This document shows, piece after piece, positions 1 through 11,056 of a DNA stretch of 64,000 nucleotides. How positions within the stretch are numbered: position 1 is the stretch's first letter; every line of letters begins with the position of its first letter. The notes under the pieces were generated by a model. It did no database searches, had not been told where the DNA came from, and worked only from the letters and a program-made list of their open reading frames with translations. The position numbers and the translations under genes are program-made. This stretch comes from Coenobita brevimanus (Eukaryota > Arthropoda > Malacostraca > Decapoda > Coenobitidae): assembly GCA_032717465.1 (NCBI GenBank), contig CM064690.1:6171417-6235416 (forward strand), given 5' to 3'.

Positions 1-175
1 TGAGGAGGTCCCTTCGCCCTGGAAAAAGCGGTATGTCAAGTATCGTAAGGCAAGGAAAGGCCAGCCTGCACCCAAAACACCTGCACGGACCTCTCTCCAT
101 CCCCTAGAGAGAGATTCTGATGAGGACGAGGACGAGGACAAGGACGGCGGCTTAGGACGTGATGTTGCCTCGTGG

Positions 176-1400
176 TTGGGGAAGGAAAAAATTTCACCCC
201 GAGGATCAGAAGGTGGGGCGAGAAGGCAAATAAGGTATGGTCCTAGTGTTTTGTCTGGGGAAGGCGAAAGTGGTGTGGTGGGAGTGCGGGGTGAAAGGGA
301 AAGTGGTGTGGCGGGAGCGCAGGGTGAAAGGGAAAGTGGTGTGAGGGAGGCAGCACGAGCACGTGGTGAACGTAGGCATAGGGGAGAGGAGGTGGAGCCT
401 CTCCCCAGCACGTCTTTCGCCCCACAATATTCCCAAACTTCCTCCCCACAGCCCCAGGATGTGGGGAAAGGAAGGAAAGGGAAGGGCAAGGGTACAGGAA
501 AAGGGAGAGGGAAGAGAAGTGCGGATGATGAAGGGAGCCGCTCTCCACCTCCCCAACCTCCCCCACCACCCTCACCTCCCCACCCTGACGAAGGCGACGA
601 TGAGGACGAGGCTGGAGACAGTAGTGTCTCGTGGAGCTGGGAAGATGGGAGTAATTTTACTCCCATCATTCACCCTTTCACTGAGGAGTGGCAGTCTGGT
701 TGCACGGCTCCAGGTGTGCAACCACTAGGGTGGATTTCTTCCACCTGTTCTTTAGGGAGGCGTTTGTGGGGCGCATAGTGGAGCAGACAAACCTATTTTC
801 ACGAACACAGTGCCGTGAAACTGAACGTCTGGGTACAACGAGCAGGCATTCCCAGCAACATGACTATCCTGTGACAATTTCTGAGATGTTCTTATTTTTT
901 GCCTTGGTTCTCTTGATGGGTGTTGTCAGAAAAAATCAAATACCGGCATACTGGACCACTGACCCAATGACCATCACACCTTTCTTTGGAAAGGTGATGA
1001 GTCGTAATAGATTTCAGCAGATTCTCGGCCGCCTTCACTTTTTTGATGCAGAAGATCCAGCTAATGCTAATAACACTGATAAAATGAGGAGAATTAGGCT
1101 TGTATTTGATCATTTACGGGAAATGTTCCGCTCCTCATTTTATCCTTACAGAGACCTCGTCATAGACGAGAGTGTTGTGTTGTGGAGAGGCAATATTTCC
1201 TTTCGCCAGTACATACCCAGCAAGAGACACCGTTTTGGGTTCAAGATCTTTGTTATGTGTGCCTGTAAGACTGGTTATGTGCAAGACATAGTCTTGTACA
1301 AGGGCGCACAGACAGATATAACAGAAGATCGTAGTATAGGACTCTCAGGGGCCGTGGTGAATACAATGATAGAGGAGTACCTTCATCGTGGTCATGTGTT
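176..1400 (+). pseudogene. piggyBac-type transposase remnant (DDE_Tnp_1_7), cut by assembly gap
   Basis: Transposase of a cut-and-paste DNA transposon of the piggyBac superfamily, which inserts at TTAA. An acidic, low-complexity N-terminal part (176-730, Gly/Arg/Glu/Pro-rich, spacers such as SPPPQPPPPPSPP) leads to FTEEWQSGCTAPGVQPLG, and the conserved core continues in another frame from about 730 (VDFFHLFFREAFVGRIVEQT). The core shows LFFALVLLMGVVRKNQIPAYW, SRNRFQQILGRLHFF and the first catalytic Asp in VIDESVVLWRG (about 1159-1185), then RHRFGFKIFVMC. The reading breaks near 730 (frameshift) and is lost at the 100-N gap, so the second and third catalytic Asp and the C-terminal Cys-rich domain are not visible. 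Family length is usually 550-600 residues; about 230 core residues remain. It runs on from before the window start. The superfamily call is firm, activity unlikely. Confidence 0.85.
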
Positions 1401-1500
1401 NNNNNNNNNNNNNNNNNNNNNNNNNNNNNNNNNNNNNNNNNNNNNNNNNNNNNNNNNNNNNNNNNNNNNNNNNNNNNNNNNNNNNNNNNNNNNNNNNNNN
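1401..1500. other. assembly gap (100 N)
   Basis: Exactly 100 consecutive N. That is a usual placeholder for a join of unknown size, so the distance between the two piggyBac fragments on either side is not known. Confidence 0.97.
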
Positions 1501-2430
1501 ATCCACCCTAGTGGTTGCACACCTGGAGCCGTGCAACCAGACTGCCACTCCCTCAGTGAAAAGGGTGAATGATGGGAGTAAAAGTACTCCCATCTTCCCA
1601 GCTCCACGAGACTTGTTTACTACTGTCTCCAGCCTCGTCCTCATCCGTTAAGCCTTCGTCAGGGTGGGGAGGTGAGGGTAGAGTGGGGGGAGGTTGGGGA
1701 GGTGGAGAGCAGCTCCTTCATCATCCGCACTTCTCTTCCCTCTCCCTTTTCCTGTACCCTTTCCCTTCCCTTTCCTTCCTTTTCCCCACATCCTGGGGCT
1801 GTGGGGAGTGAAGTTTGGGAGATATTGTGGGAGTGAAAGACGTGCTGGGGAGAGAGCTCCACCTCCTCCTCCCCTATGCCTTACGTTCACCACGTGCTCG
1901 TGCCTGCCTCCCTCACACCTTACTTTCCCTTTCACCCCGTACGGGGCTCCCGCCACACACCACTTTCCCTTTGACCCCGCACTCCCACCCACACCACTTT
2001 CGCCCCTTCCTTGCTTCAGAACAGAAACACTAGGACCATACCTTATTTGCCCTTCTCGCCCCACCTTCTGATCCTTGGGGTGGAAATATTTTCCTTCCCT
2101 ACAACCCACGAGAGCAACATCACGTCCTAAGCCGCCGTCCTTGTCCTCCGTCCCTCGTCCTCATCAGAATCTCTCTCTAGGGGATGGAGAGAGGGTCCGT
2201 GCAGAGTGTTTTGGGGTGCAGGCTGCTGCCTTTCACTTGCCTTACGATACTTGAGACATACCGCTTTTTCCAGGGCAGAAGGGACCTCCCTCATCACTGC
2301 TTGATATTTCCTCCTCAAGCTGTCTACACGTGAAATCTCGATCCACACCACATCGTCATCAAGTGGAGAATCACTATCTCCAGTGAAGGGCATCCAGGGC
2401 GGATTGTATCTCGTCGTCTGAGGAAGACAT
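1501..2430 (-). pseudogene. second piggyBac-type N-terminal fragment, inverted relative to the first
   Basis: Read on the minus strand this is a second copy of the N-terminal part of the same transposase. Its text between 1501 and about 2300 is the reverse complement, with substitutions and small indels, of 1-736. The copy reaches the gap at the point that matches position 736 of the first. It extends further upstream than the first copy: an ATG at 2428-2430 starts MSSSDDE, a Ser/Asp-rich beginning typical of piggyBac transposases. That frame stops after about 18 codons, and the neighbouring frame (from 2393) continues with PLDDDVVWIEISRVDSLRRK. Several frameshifts make it a pseudogene. No TTAA-bounded terminal repeat could be identified for either copy. 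Confidence 0.75.
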
Positions 2431-3904
2431 TTACGCGCCCTGTCTGACCCTGGGTCACTGCTAACTTTGGTGAGTGACTAAGTGACAAGAAGGCATGACC
2501 GCTGTGGAGTCCGCACGGGGTCTGGGGCACGCTGCCACCTGCTTGATGGCAGGTAGGGGAGGCTTGGGTAGGTGGGCCGAATCCGAAAATCTCGCGCGAA
2601 TTTAGAAAGGTATTGTGGAAATTATGGACCTTGTGCAACTGCAGGCGCATTAAAGAAGTACGTTGGCCACGGGATTGGTAGTGACAAAATGTGAGGACGT
2701 GGGAAGAACTGTCGACGGGACGCCGCGGGTTAAGGATAGAAAAGATAGTAGGCTTGTTCACTAGGTGGATCAGTGAAAGAAGAGGAGAGCCAAAGCGTGG
2801 TAGTGAATATTAGGAAATCTCCTAGAATGGAGATTTCAGAAAAAGAAAGAAATGGATAGAATGTGTTCCATCATGCCAGAAGTAAGATAGTTCGAAGATT
2901 TTTGATAATCAGTAGAATTAGGAGATAATGCTAAACAGCGCAGATATATTTAGTCAGAGAATGACAGGATAGCCGAAGCCAAAGTGTAGAGAATCTCAGA
3001 AGAATCGAGTTCCAGGAAAACGAGGAAGCAAGATGGAGATCGTTGCGTATATATACACAACAGCCACCTTTGGCTTTGAAATGAGTATAGAGAAAGTAGG
3101 AGAGTACAGAAAAAGGAGTTTGCTGTCAGTTGCCTCAGACATGCTGAGTCTCCAGTTAGTAAGGAAGAGGTGAGGCTTAGAGGAGAAGAGGTGGTATATG
3201 CTCAACAGAGCGAAAGTTAGAGGAACGGCCACGAATGTTGCAGGAATGAAGAAGTGAGTCAGACATTGGTTCCGAGGCAAGGCTCAGGTCTGTCACCGGG
3301 AGAGGGGCGGATGGTGGGGAGCATTTATTGTCTCCCCTCCCGGGGACTGGCGAGGCCGTGTGTTGGGTAGCCATGAATTTTCTTTCGAATTTTGGAAAAG
3401 GAAGTGTAGTGTGTACTGTGCGTAATGTAGTTTGCTGTCAGATGAGTTAGAGAAACTTAGCTATTAGAGAGCATGCTGGCCTACTTTCTATGTTACTGAG
3501 AACATTGGAAAAGTTCACCAAAGGGGATGGTCAGGGAACTCAGGTCCTGAGGGCTGATGAAACGGGAGCACTAGCTCTCCATGTCATCAGGTTTTCCATC
3601 CACCTTGGGAGTACTGCCTTGCTCGACTGGTGCTACAATCTACTCCTCGTACTCACTCATGCCTCATTCCCACGTTATCTACCTCATTCACTCACACATT
3701 GGCTGACTGAATGAATTTTCTCTCTTCGCCCATTCTACACGGTTTTCACAAGAAAAGCTCACTCATTCATTCTACCTGTAATTTCTCTACTTTTGCAGAT
3801 AACTCACTCTGTCTCGCGCAAACAAGTGCCTTGGACCTCAAAATTTTCCCATCGATATTGCTCCTTTTGGATTGACGAGATGATTTTAAAACATGTTTGA
3901 AGTT
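2431..3904. other. no gene recognised
   Basis: AT/GC-balanced sequence with only short scattered open frames. None resembles a known family. I see no tandem repeat, microsatellite or element end here. Confidence 0.5.
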
Positions 3905-4838
3905 CATCTGACAGAATTGGACAACTGCAACAACTTGAATACTAAGTCGTGGTTGCATTCAGTGACCATTAGTTATGAGGTAGAAATGAGTCTCCTCGGT
4001 AATTAGTCAAATCTTACTCCTCCAATCTAATAACTACACTTGGCCACCAACTGAGCCGTAAGAAATTAGCGACCTTTTGTTAGGTTTCGAGGTAAACGCG
4101 CTATATATGACCTCCCGCAGATTAGAATAAAATTATCTGGTTGTTAGCCTAAGTTAAATATAAGAGGACGTACTATCACGAACAAAGAAGTCCGTTCCCC
4201 TAACCAGCCACTGTGTGAATCAGAAACACCTGAGGAACTGAACAACGAAGCAGCTGAAAGAAGTGCTATTTTCACCCAACAGATGGCATACAGAAATGTT
4301 TTACGTGGGGAAGATGGGAGAGGGGAGGTGCGACGACGGAAGGATGTTTGTATCTGCGTGCAGATAACGCATTAGCTTAATCACCGGATGTTGATATGTT
4401 TACGAGTGTGAGAGCGATGGATTGCAACACGAACGATAAAATTAATATTGTTCGGTGTATGTTGTTGCAACAGCAGTAGTTAATATTATGATTACTAGCA
4501 ATATACTGGGAAATCACACGTGTTAAGTAAGTTAGAGCAGAGAGCATATGTTACTTCTTACTTCTACACAGTATTTGTTATATTATTTTATGAGTCATCA
4601 TCTATCATCCGGACCCTCACTTTCCCACCCAAGGGCAGGGTGAGGGAGCAGCAATGTCCAGACAGCACAAATTTGCCCAATTCAGTAGGCCACGCTTACA
4701 TTCAATCATCATTCAAGCCCCCGGAATCCACCTGGCTCTACCGGATACGCCAAAAACATCTCACCACATTCCTTCAGCTTCACACAAACGGTCGATAAAC
4801 CGGCCAAGCATTCAGACAACCTGTTATACCAAACAACT
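3905..4838 (+). repeat. inverted-repeat arm R1 (partner of 13150-14940)
   Basis: Three blocks match the reverse complement of a region 9 kb downstream: 3905-4010 with about 14835-14940, 4170-4585 with about 13196-13621, and 4789-4838 with about 13150-13195. Landmarks shared by both are CACGAACAAAG, GAATCAGAAACACCTGAGGA, TGCGTGCAGATA and ATTCAGACAACCTGTTATA. R1 differs by a 200-bp insertion (4586-4788) and by a private 160-bp stretch at 4011-4170 where the partner carries a palindromic element. No coding function is visible. It could be an old dispersed repeat or a segmental inverted duplication. Confidence 0.7.
4586..4788 (-). mobile_element. RTE-like family 1, 3'-end fragment inserted in R1
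   Basis: On the minus strand this matches the 3' tail of the RTE-like element at 17610-21150 (tail region 20940-21135) and the fragment at 16133-16380. Shared landmarks are TGTCCAGACAGC, GGGCAGGGTG and CACCACATTC. The other inverted-repeat arm lacks it (around 13196), which gives an empty-site comparison. The insertion is strongly 5'-truncated, as is usual for LINEs. The end by the tail is a short ATC-rich stretch (TCATCATCTATCATCC). Confidence 0.7.
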
Positions 4839-5875
4839 AATTTTTTTTTTCCGTTATACATTATTAGAGTTTATTCCACACAATACCAACACATGTTAAA
4901 GTATCTCGCAGATAAAGAAAAACATCGCACACCATTAATGTGTATATCATCAAGAAATGTTGCTGCCATACCCCCTCCCTACCAAGTACTAAGTTTAGTG
5001 CAGGAATTATTGACTGAAATACACCTACGGTTACACCTGGCAAGTTTCCCCTTAACCTCGGGTCAACATAACGAAAGTGGTGTTCTTTTTTCTTTGTTTT
5101 CCACTTAATCCCACTGACGAGCTAGTTTAATGAGCAAAAATAGCACTGTAGTGTTTTTTGTTTTTGCTTTTTCTCTTGGTAAACTAGCACCTTCAGTGAG
5201 GTAAACTGTAAAACAAGGCATATTATGTGAGACTGTGTAGTTATTGGCAAAGGCCGAACCTTAGATTGAAGGCAAACCTGTGAGAGTAACCTTAACTTTT
5301 ATTCTGACTCGACTGGTGCGGATGGAATAGGCAGTCAATACATCGTACAGACATCTATCAACTTCCTAGATTCGTTAATTAGGGCTAGTAACTATGCGGT
5401 TACATTGGCTGTTCACGCCGTGGAAGGAAGATGGGGGGAAATCTAAAACATTTCTTAGTGACATTTTCACAATAACGAGGACACTATTTCTGAACACATT
5501 ATGAGGAACGAATGCTTAGCCAACAAACCACAAGTTAATGACAGATATACAGTATATGAAGAAATTTAACCTAATGTCAAAAATGTATTACCTAATTGTA
5601 AAAAACAAATACAAATGAGCCAGAACGATAAGCTAATCTGAGACATACATCAGCACGATAATTCTTGAATAAAATAAAAGAGCAAGGACAAAAGAAAAAA
5701 GCGGTGCGGACATAGCAAGACCACAGGCCGAACATCGACTGCACTGGACTCGATTGATCACTGAGGTTTTATTAGGACTGCCATTTCAATTTAATTAGAC
5801 AGGAAATATCGTAACCAAAACTTGTGTTTCAGTAATATCTCGTTAAAAAAATTCATATGTGGTGAAATACCAATG

Positions 5876-5877
<2 letters not shown>
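4839..5877. other. no gene recognised
   Basis: AT-rich sequence without a recognisable coding region or repeat. A poly-T run lies at about 4841-4851. Confidence 0.5.

Positions 5878-5942
<65 letters not shown>
5878..5942. repeat. (TA)n microsatellite
   Basis: Uninterrupted AT dinucleotides for about 65 bp. It abuts the 3' end of the minus-strand SINE-like repeat that follows, so it may be that repeat's tail. Confidence 0.95.
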
Positions 5943-5945
<3 letters not shown>

Positions 5946-6450
5946 ATCATCTAATCCTATGTTGCCCCATGAGAAGCGTAGAAGCCTCGGGGGCTACGCA
6001 GTTTGTTCCGACATTTATTTAGATGAGAGTGACCAGCCTCACTCATCCCTGGAAGTGGCACGATACATGAGCAATAACCCCAACCAACCCTTGGATTTAA
6101 ACTTTCACCGGCTCAATCCGATTGGAGTGCTGCAATTACCCACTAAACCTGCCATAATTTGGTTATATGGTTTGCACCACCCAGCGTAGTAAATGGTTTC
6201 CTGGTGTACAGGAAACCATTAGGCTTTGTCACTCAGTGTAGAGTCACCCACAGGCAGAAAGGAAAGAGGGAAGAATAGGAAGAAAAGAAAAGACAAGGAG
6301 GGAGTGTAAAGTCACCCGTATGAGCGGAAGGACGAGGAAAGAATGAAGTAAAGAAAGACAGAAGAGGAAGGGAAAGGAATGGAGAGAGTGAGTAGGAAAG
6401 GGCAGACACCCGAGAGCTGCGCTTCATCGAGGTGAGTGGATGGTGAGCGC
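5943..6450 (-). mobile_element. SINE-like dispersed repeat family A, near full length
   Basis: One of seven copies in the window (also 15826-16103, 17456-17600, 27455-27770, 31668-32062, 33955-34080, 41955-42050). Read on the minus strand the order is: head TGGGGGCGCTCACCATCCACTC, a pyrimidine-rich stretch, GTGACTCTACACTGAGTGAC, a hairpin with 12-bp arms AATGGTTTCCTG / CAGGAAACCATT (about 6191-6219), GGTTATATGG, then a tRNA-promoter-like pair and a tail reading GGGGCAACATAGGATTAG. The pair is GGTTTAGTGGGTAA (box A-like) and AGTTTAAATCC (box B-like), about 50 bp apart. No protein is encoded. The tRNA-like boxes suggest pol III transcription, but this is inferred. Confidence 0.65.
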
Positions 6451-6463
6451 CCCCATTTTACTA

Positions 6464-6551
<88 letters not shown>
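6464..6551. repeat. (TA)n microsatellite at the LTR-element boundary
   Basis: About 88 bp of AT dinucleotides ending directly at the TGTTAC start of the LTR. A matching TA run (12957-13017) lies at the other end of the element, so the element probably inserted into one TA tract. Confidence 0.95.
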
Positions 6552-6555
<4 letters not shown>

Positions 6556-7372
6556 ACAGGAACAGAGAGAAAGATAATGTAACACTTTAAGTGAGAATAC
6601 TAAAAATGCCACTACTGTCCCGTAAAGTTCCAGGTTCAAAACAAAAGAGTTAGGTAAAATTACAAGTTACAAAGTTTAATGCTCAAACTAACAACAAAAA
6701 ACATTCAGGACTCACTTAAGGATAATGTAATGGCAAAAAACAGGTTAAATATATAGGATTAACTTTGCAATAGCCTCTATTAACACGAAATTAGCAAGAG
6801 TAAATTTATCTAAGTCAGCCCTGATAAAATGGAAATACTAGATAATACTCAGTGAATGCAAGATATAGTATTACAGATACAAAATATTATTAATAATAGC
6901 TGACAGTAAAACTTTACATTAAGCACAAAAAACCTCCACTAGGCCTACGAATTAACACCTTATGCTATACGGTTCAAGAAAAAATGTAGTACCTGTTATA
7001 CTCAAATTACACAGCTGCTAGATGTTTTGGAGAGCTTCCCTGAGCACTCACTTGGTAATAACAACTGTACAGGGAGGACAGAGATGTGAACAAAAATGAG
7101 GAGTAGATCTAAGTGGCAATTAATGCAGAGACTGAGCTCATTATATAGGGGCCGGCAGAGCTTGATACAACTTGTAAGAAGGACGCGCAAATGAAGCCAT
7201 GGGGACAAAGAAGTTGACAATCACTGCTCTATGAACAACAGAAAGAACGACTTACTCTACTATAAGGGAGGAGGGGGGAGTGAGGTAGAGACACAGCTCG
7301 TGATCAAACATACTGCAGCATACTGTACGTTAGAATTATACAAAGGATGATGAAATCATAGGCTATGTAACA
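6552..7372 (-). repeat. 3' LTR of the Gmr1-like element
   Basis: 821 bp starting TGTTAC and ending GTAACA, a short inverted terminal repeat. It matches 12167-12956 over its length with scattered small indels and substitutions, for example extra bases at AACACTTTAAGTG and TGGGGACAAAGAAG. Indels are the most frequent difference by eye, so the copy is not recent or has sequencing-type indels. Confidence 0.9.
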
Positions 7373-7382
7373 CCCTCCCCAC
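7373..7382 (-). promoter_or_regulatory. polypurine tract
   Basis: On the minus strand GTGGGGAGGG stands immediately before the TGTTAC of the 3' LTR. This is the place and composition expected for the plus-strand DNA primer of an LTR retrotransposon. Confidence 0.8.
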
Positions 7383-7439
7383 AAAGAAAAAGAAATTTAC
7401 AAAGGAGAATTTCTTATTACTCTAAAACAATCTGTCTAA

Positions 7440-8960
7440 AGTCTAGATAAGCAATCTGGCAATAACATTTTTCTTTCCCCTTGACATGTTGTATGTCTAA
7501 TGAATACTCCTGAAGAAGTAGACTCCATCTTGTCCAATCTCTGATTTTTATCTTTAAATCTTACTAAGGAATTTCAGTGGGTTATGATCAGTATATAAAT
7601 GACTATGTGGGTCAAAACCAGAACACAAATAAAATGAAAAATGCTGTAAACCCAAAATCAAGGCCAAAAAGCTCTTTCTCAATAGTTGAGTAGTTCTTTT
7701 TGAGGTGGGAGTGAACTTCTTATCTGTAATATGATAAAGCAGGATGTTCAATACCCTGATCATCCTCTTGTAAGCAAAACAGCCCCAGCTCCTGTATCAC
7801 TTGCATCAACAACCGCCATCGTAAAAGGCTTAGCAAAATTTGGAGTAGCTTGAAGCACTGGCTGACTTAATAGGATAATGTGGCTTTAAGTTTGCTGAAA
7901 GAGGATTCACAGTTATCGGTCCAGACAAATTTAACTCCCTTTTTCGGTAGGTCTGTAAGCGGTGATACAAAATTGAAGAAGTTAAGAACAAATCTCCGTG
8001 TAATAACCTACCATTCCCAAAAATGCTTTGTAGCTCTTTTCTACTTTTTAGGTCTGGGAAGATCACTTATAACCTGAACCTTAGCTGCTCCTGGTGGTGC
8101 AACATGTCCATCACCAATTACGTACCCAAGGTACTGAACTTTAGCTTGACCAAACTCACACTTTGACAAATTAGCTACAAGATTAGCCTGAACCAAACGC
8201 TCAAGAAATTTACTGTTGCATGGCATAGGTGATCTTTCCAGTTGTCACTATGAAGATTAATACATCATCAATATAAACAACACACCCTGCCAAACCACTC
8301 TGTTACAACATTCATGAGCTTCTGAAATGTAATGGCTGGTGCCATTCTTCCATGCACCATATGGCATTACAAGAACATGTGCAAAAAGTCTTTTCCTAGT
8401 GTTACAAAACCATGAGATCTCCCTAAGCACGTTCCAGTCATAGGTACTTGCCAGTATCCCTTTAACCATAAATCAAACTTACTTATGTACCTAGCCTTTC
8501 TGATCTTGTCTATGCAATCTTCCACGCGAGGGAGAGGGTAAGTGTCTGTTTTTGGTTATATCTGATGCTAACACGTCTGTAGTCGATGCCAAAGCCGCTG
8601 TGACCCACCTGCCTTAGGGGACTAGAGTGACAGGAGAACTCCACTCGCTCTGACAGGGCTCAATCATCTTGTGGTCCAACAGGTAGCCAAGCTCTTTCTG
8701 GATGAGAGGAACTTTCACTGGGTTCTACACAGTAAGGAGGCAGTTTAATTGGCTTTGCGTCTCCAACATCGACATCATGCATCAACACAGTGGTTCTTCC
8801 TGGAGTGGCACGCGAACACTTGCGGGTACTCCTGCAGTAATGCCGAAAACTCCTGCCTTTCCTCGGGAGGTAGATGAGAAAGCTTAGTCTGGAGATCATT
8901 CATGATATCAGGATTCTTCCCCAAAATATCACTCAGGCTCATGCACTGCATGGGGAGAGC
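7440..8960 (-). pseudogene. reverse transcriptase and RNase H of the Gmr1-like element
   Basis: Minus-strand pol segment that would copy element RNA into DNA. The start (about 8870-8650) shows HDVDVGDAKPIKLPPY, a usual RT entry motif. Next comes LVMPYGAWKN (about 8380-8350), then the catalytic box YIDD (codons about 8265-8280). The thumb segment reads NLSKCEFGQAKVQYLGYVIGDG (about 8180-8110). RNase H begins near 8000, with ELLALILGLQHFSFYL and YTDHNPLKFL (about 7680-7560), and ends at PDCLSRL (about 7448), 65 bp before the polypurine tract. Readings shift frame at least four times (near 8730, 8250, 8050, 7780), so the gene is dead. No integrase follows it; the integrase lies upstream. Confidence 0.85.
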
Positions 8961-9009
8961 TTCACTTGCAGAACTCGGGTGGAACAGCTACAGTGCAGAC
9001 TGGATTATT

Positions 9010-10353
9010 TTCTGTCCTGCCTGTGATATAACTTTAGCATGTTGATGTGGACAAAGTTGCTTGTTCTTTCTACGATCTGGTGTGTGGCGATGACATAGTT
9101 GACATCACTGAGTTTCTTTCCTCCACGAAATAAGGACCACTAAACTTGGCTTGAAGAGGTTGCCCATGCACTGGTAACAGAATCAAAACGTGGTCTCCCT
9201 GGCTGAAAGTGGCGGTAACCTGGACTTCTTATCATACCAAGTCTTTTTATCTTCTCCTGAGCAGCTCCTAAATTCTCTCTCGCCAGCTGTAAAGCAGTGG
9301 ACAGCCGCTTCTTTTTGAACTTCATCACATACTCCAGCAGGTTGCCGTCATCTTCCCTCCGACAGCCAGCATTCCTTGAAGTAGCTTAAGGGGTCCTCTT
9401 ACTTCATGTGCCAAACAGTAGTTCAAAAAGGTGAGAAGCCCAGTGATTCATTTTGGAGATTCTTCCTTGCGGCCAAATACAACGAATGGAAGACCTTTAT
9501 CCCAGTCTTTCTGATGTTCCAAACAGTATTTCTTGAGCATCGATTTGAGTGTTTGATGATATCTCTCCAACGCTCCTTGGGTCTGGGGATGGTAAGCTGA
9601 AGACGTGATCTGGGTGATGCCCAACTCTTTCAGAGACTGCTTGAAAACATTTGACATGAAATTACTTCCCCGGTCTGACTGTACCTCCTTGGGCAGACCA
9701 AACTTTGTGAAGAACCCTAGCATTTCCTTAACCACGTTCTTTGCTGAGATATTTCTAAGTGGAATGGCTTCAGGATAACGAGTAGCCATATCAATCAGGG
9801 TCAACACATAAGAAAATCCTGAAGAAGTCTTAGGAAGAGGGCCCACAATATCCACCAACACACGGGTGAAAGGCGCCTCAAAAGGAGGAATGGGAACTAG
9901 AGGTGCAACCTTTTCGGTCTGATTACACTTCCCCACAACTTGACAGGTGTGACAAGACTTACAATACCAGGAAACATCCCTGAAGATACCTGGCCAGTAG
10001 AAGTGTTTCAAAATGCGTGCCACAGTCTTCCTCACTCCAAGGTGTCCTGCCAAACTGGAATCATGAGCCACTCTAATGATATCCTGCCTACAAACACGAG
10101 GGATGACAACTTGATGTACAACCTCCCACTCACAGTCGGCTGATGCTGTTGGGGGTCTCCACTTCCTCATAAGTACTCCTGACTTTATATAATAACAAGT
10201 AGAAGCACCAGCTGACTCTTCCTCACTGCAAGCAGAGTTAGCTAGACCTTTCAACTCAGGGTCAGCAACCTGCAACTCAACCAACTCTTGACAGAGACAA
10301 ATTATCAACACTACGGGGTACTGCCTCATCTGGTGAGTGGTCCAAATTAGCAA
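9010..10353 (-). pseudogene. integrase of the Gmr1-like element
   Basis: Minus-strand integrase located between protease and RT. The N-terminal zinc finger is HDSSLAGHLGVRKT...CKSCHTCQ (H-H-C-C, about 10075-9945). The catalytic core has Asp in VDIVGPLP, Asp in SDRGSNF and Glu in GALERYHQTLK (about 9860, 9680, 9570). The C-terminal part continues with LQLARENLGAAQEK and, in another frame, a GPY/F-like FSGPYF stretch and HINMLKLYH (about 9300-9020). An open frame of 301 codons spans 9448-10353. It is broken by frameshifts near 9450 and 9230. The first codons overlap the protease frame in a different register near 10285, which may be a mutation or a former ribosomal frameshift site. Confidence 0.88.
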
Positions 10354-11050
10354 GAAAAGTGTCAGCTAGGATAACATCATCATCATCATTATCCTCTAAG
10401 TCACCAGTAACTTTAGACTTAGCCCTAGTGACAGCACATGCAGGGAACACATCAGGGACATCACAATCCTGGGACGCAGCCACTGGCTCACTAGACAACT
10501 GAGGAGCTGGACACACTTGACTTCCACCAATATCATTTCTAAGTAAGAAAGTTACACCTGACATTGGGGGTGTCTCAACCAACCCAACCATAACGGAACC
10601 ATTAACAAAACCAGACTCTAAATTCACTCTGCACAGAGGGACAGAGAAATAATTATTCCCTACACCTTGTAAGATTACAGTTTTATCAGAGGAATTAACA
10701 TTAGAGCCTAGAACACTGGTCAGCATAAGGGATTGGCAAGCACCTGTATCACGATATATTTTAACTGACTTCCTGTCATTACTGTCCAGAGGACTGACAA
10801 AACCATCAGACAGGAAATTAGCACATGAACTCTTGATAGTGTCACCCACATTACTGCTCAAAAGAGGAGCTTCATCATGAGGATTTAATTTACCCCTCAA
10901 AGCAGGTTCAGTTAACTCAGTTAAAGAATTCTGGGAACTCTCAAGGGTGGACACTAGACCAATTGACTGAATATTTAAAGACTCCTTTTTGTTCACATCA
11001 CGCTGTCTCCTGAAACATTTCTCCGTAGTATGACCAAGCTTACTACAAAA
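10277..11050 (-). pseudogene. gag zinc knuckle and aspartic protease segment
   Basis: In the same minus-strand frame as gag, after the stop at 11057. It opens with a CCHC zinc knuckle (CTFCSKLGHTTEKC, about 11055-11014), the nucleic-acid-binding motif of gag. The protease follows: IYRDTGACQSL carries the catalytic DTGA (about 10760-10730), and later GVTFLLRNDIGG matches the second conserved protease block. An acidic Asp-rich linker (EDNDDDD) precedes the integrase. The frame from here to 10277 is open. Continuity of gag knuckle and protease in one frame suggests that gag and pol were translated as one polyprotein, at least up to the protease. Confidence 0.8.
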
Positions 11051-11056
11051 AGTACA

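Noticed and set aside
206..575. Minus-strand Pro/His/Phe-rich open frames opposite the piggyBac N-terminus
   Set aside because: They are reverse readings of the Gly/Arg/Glu-rich coding strand, with no family resemblance.
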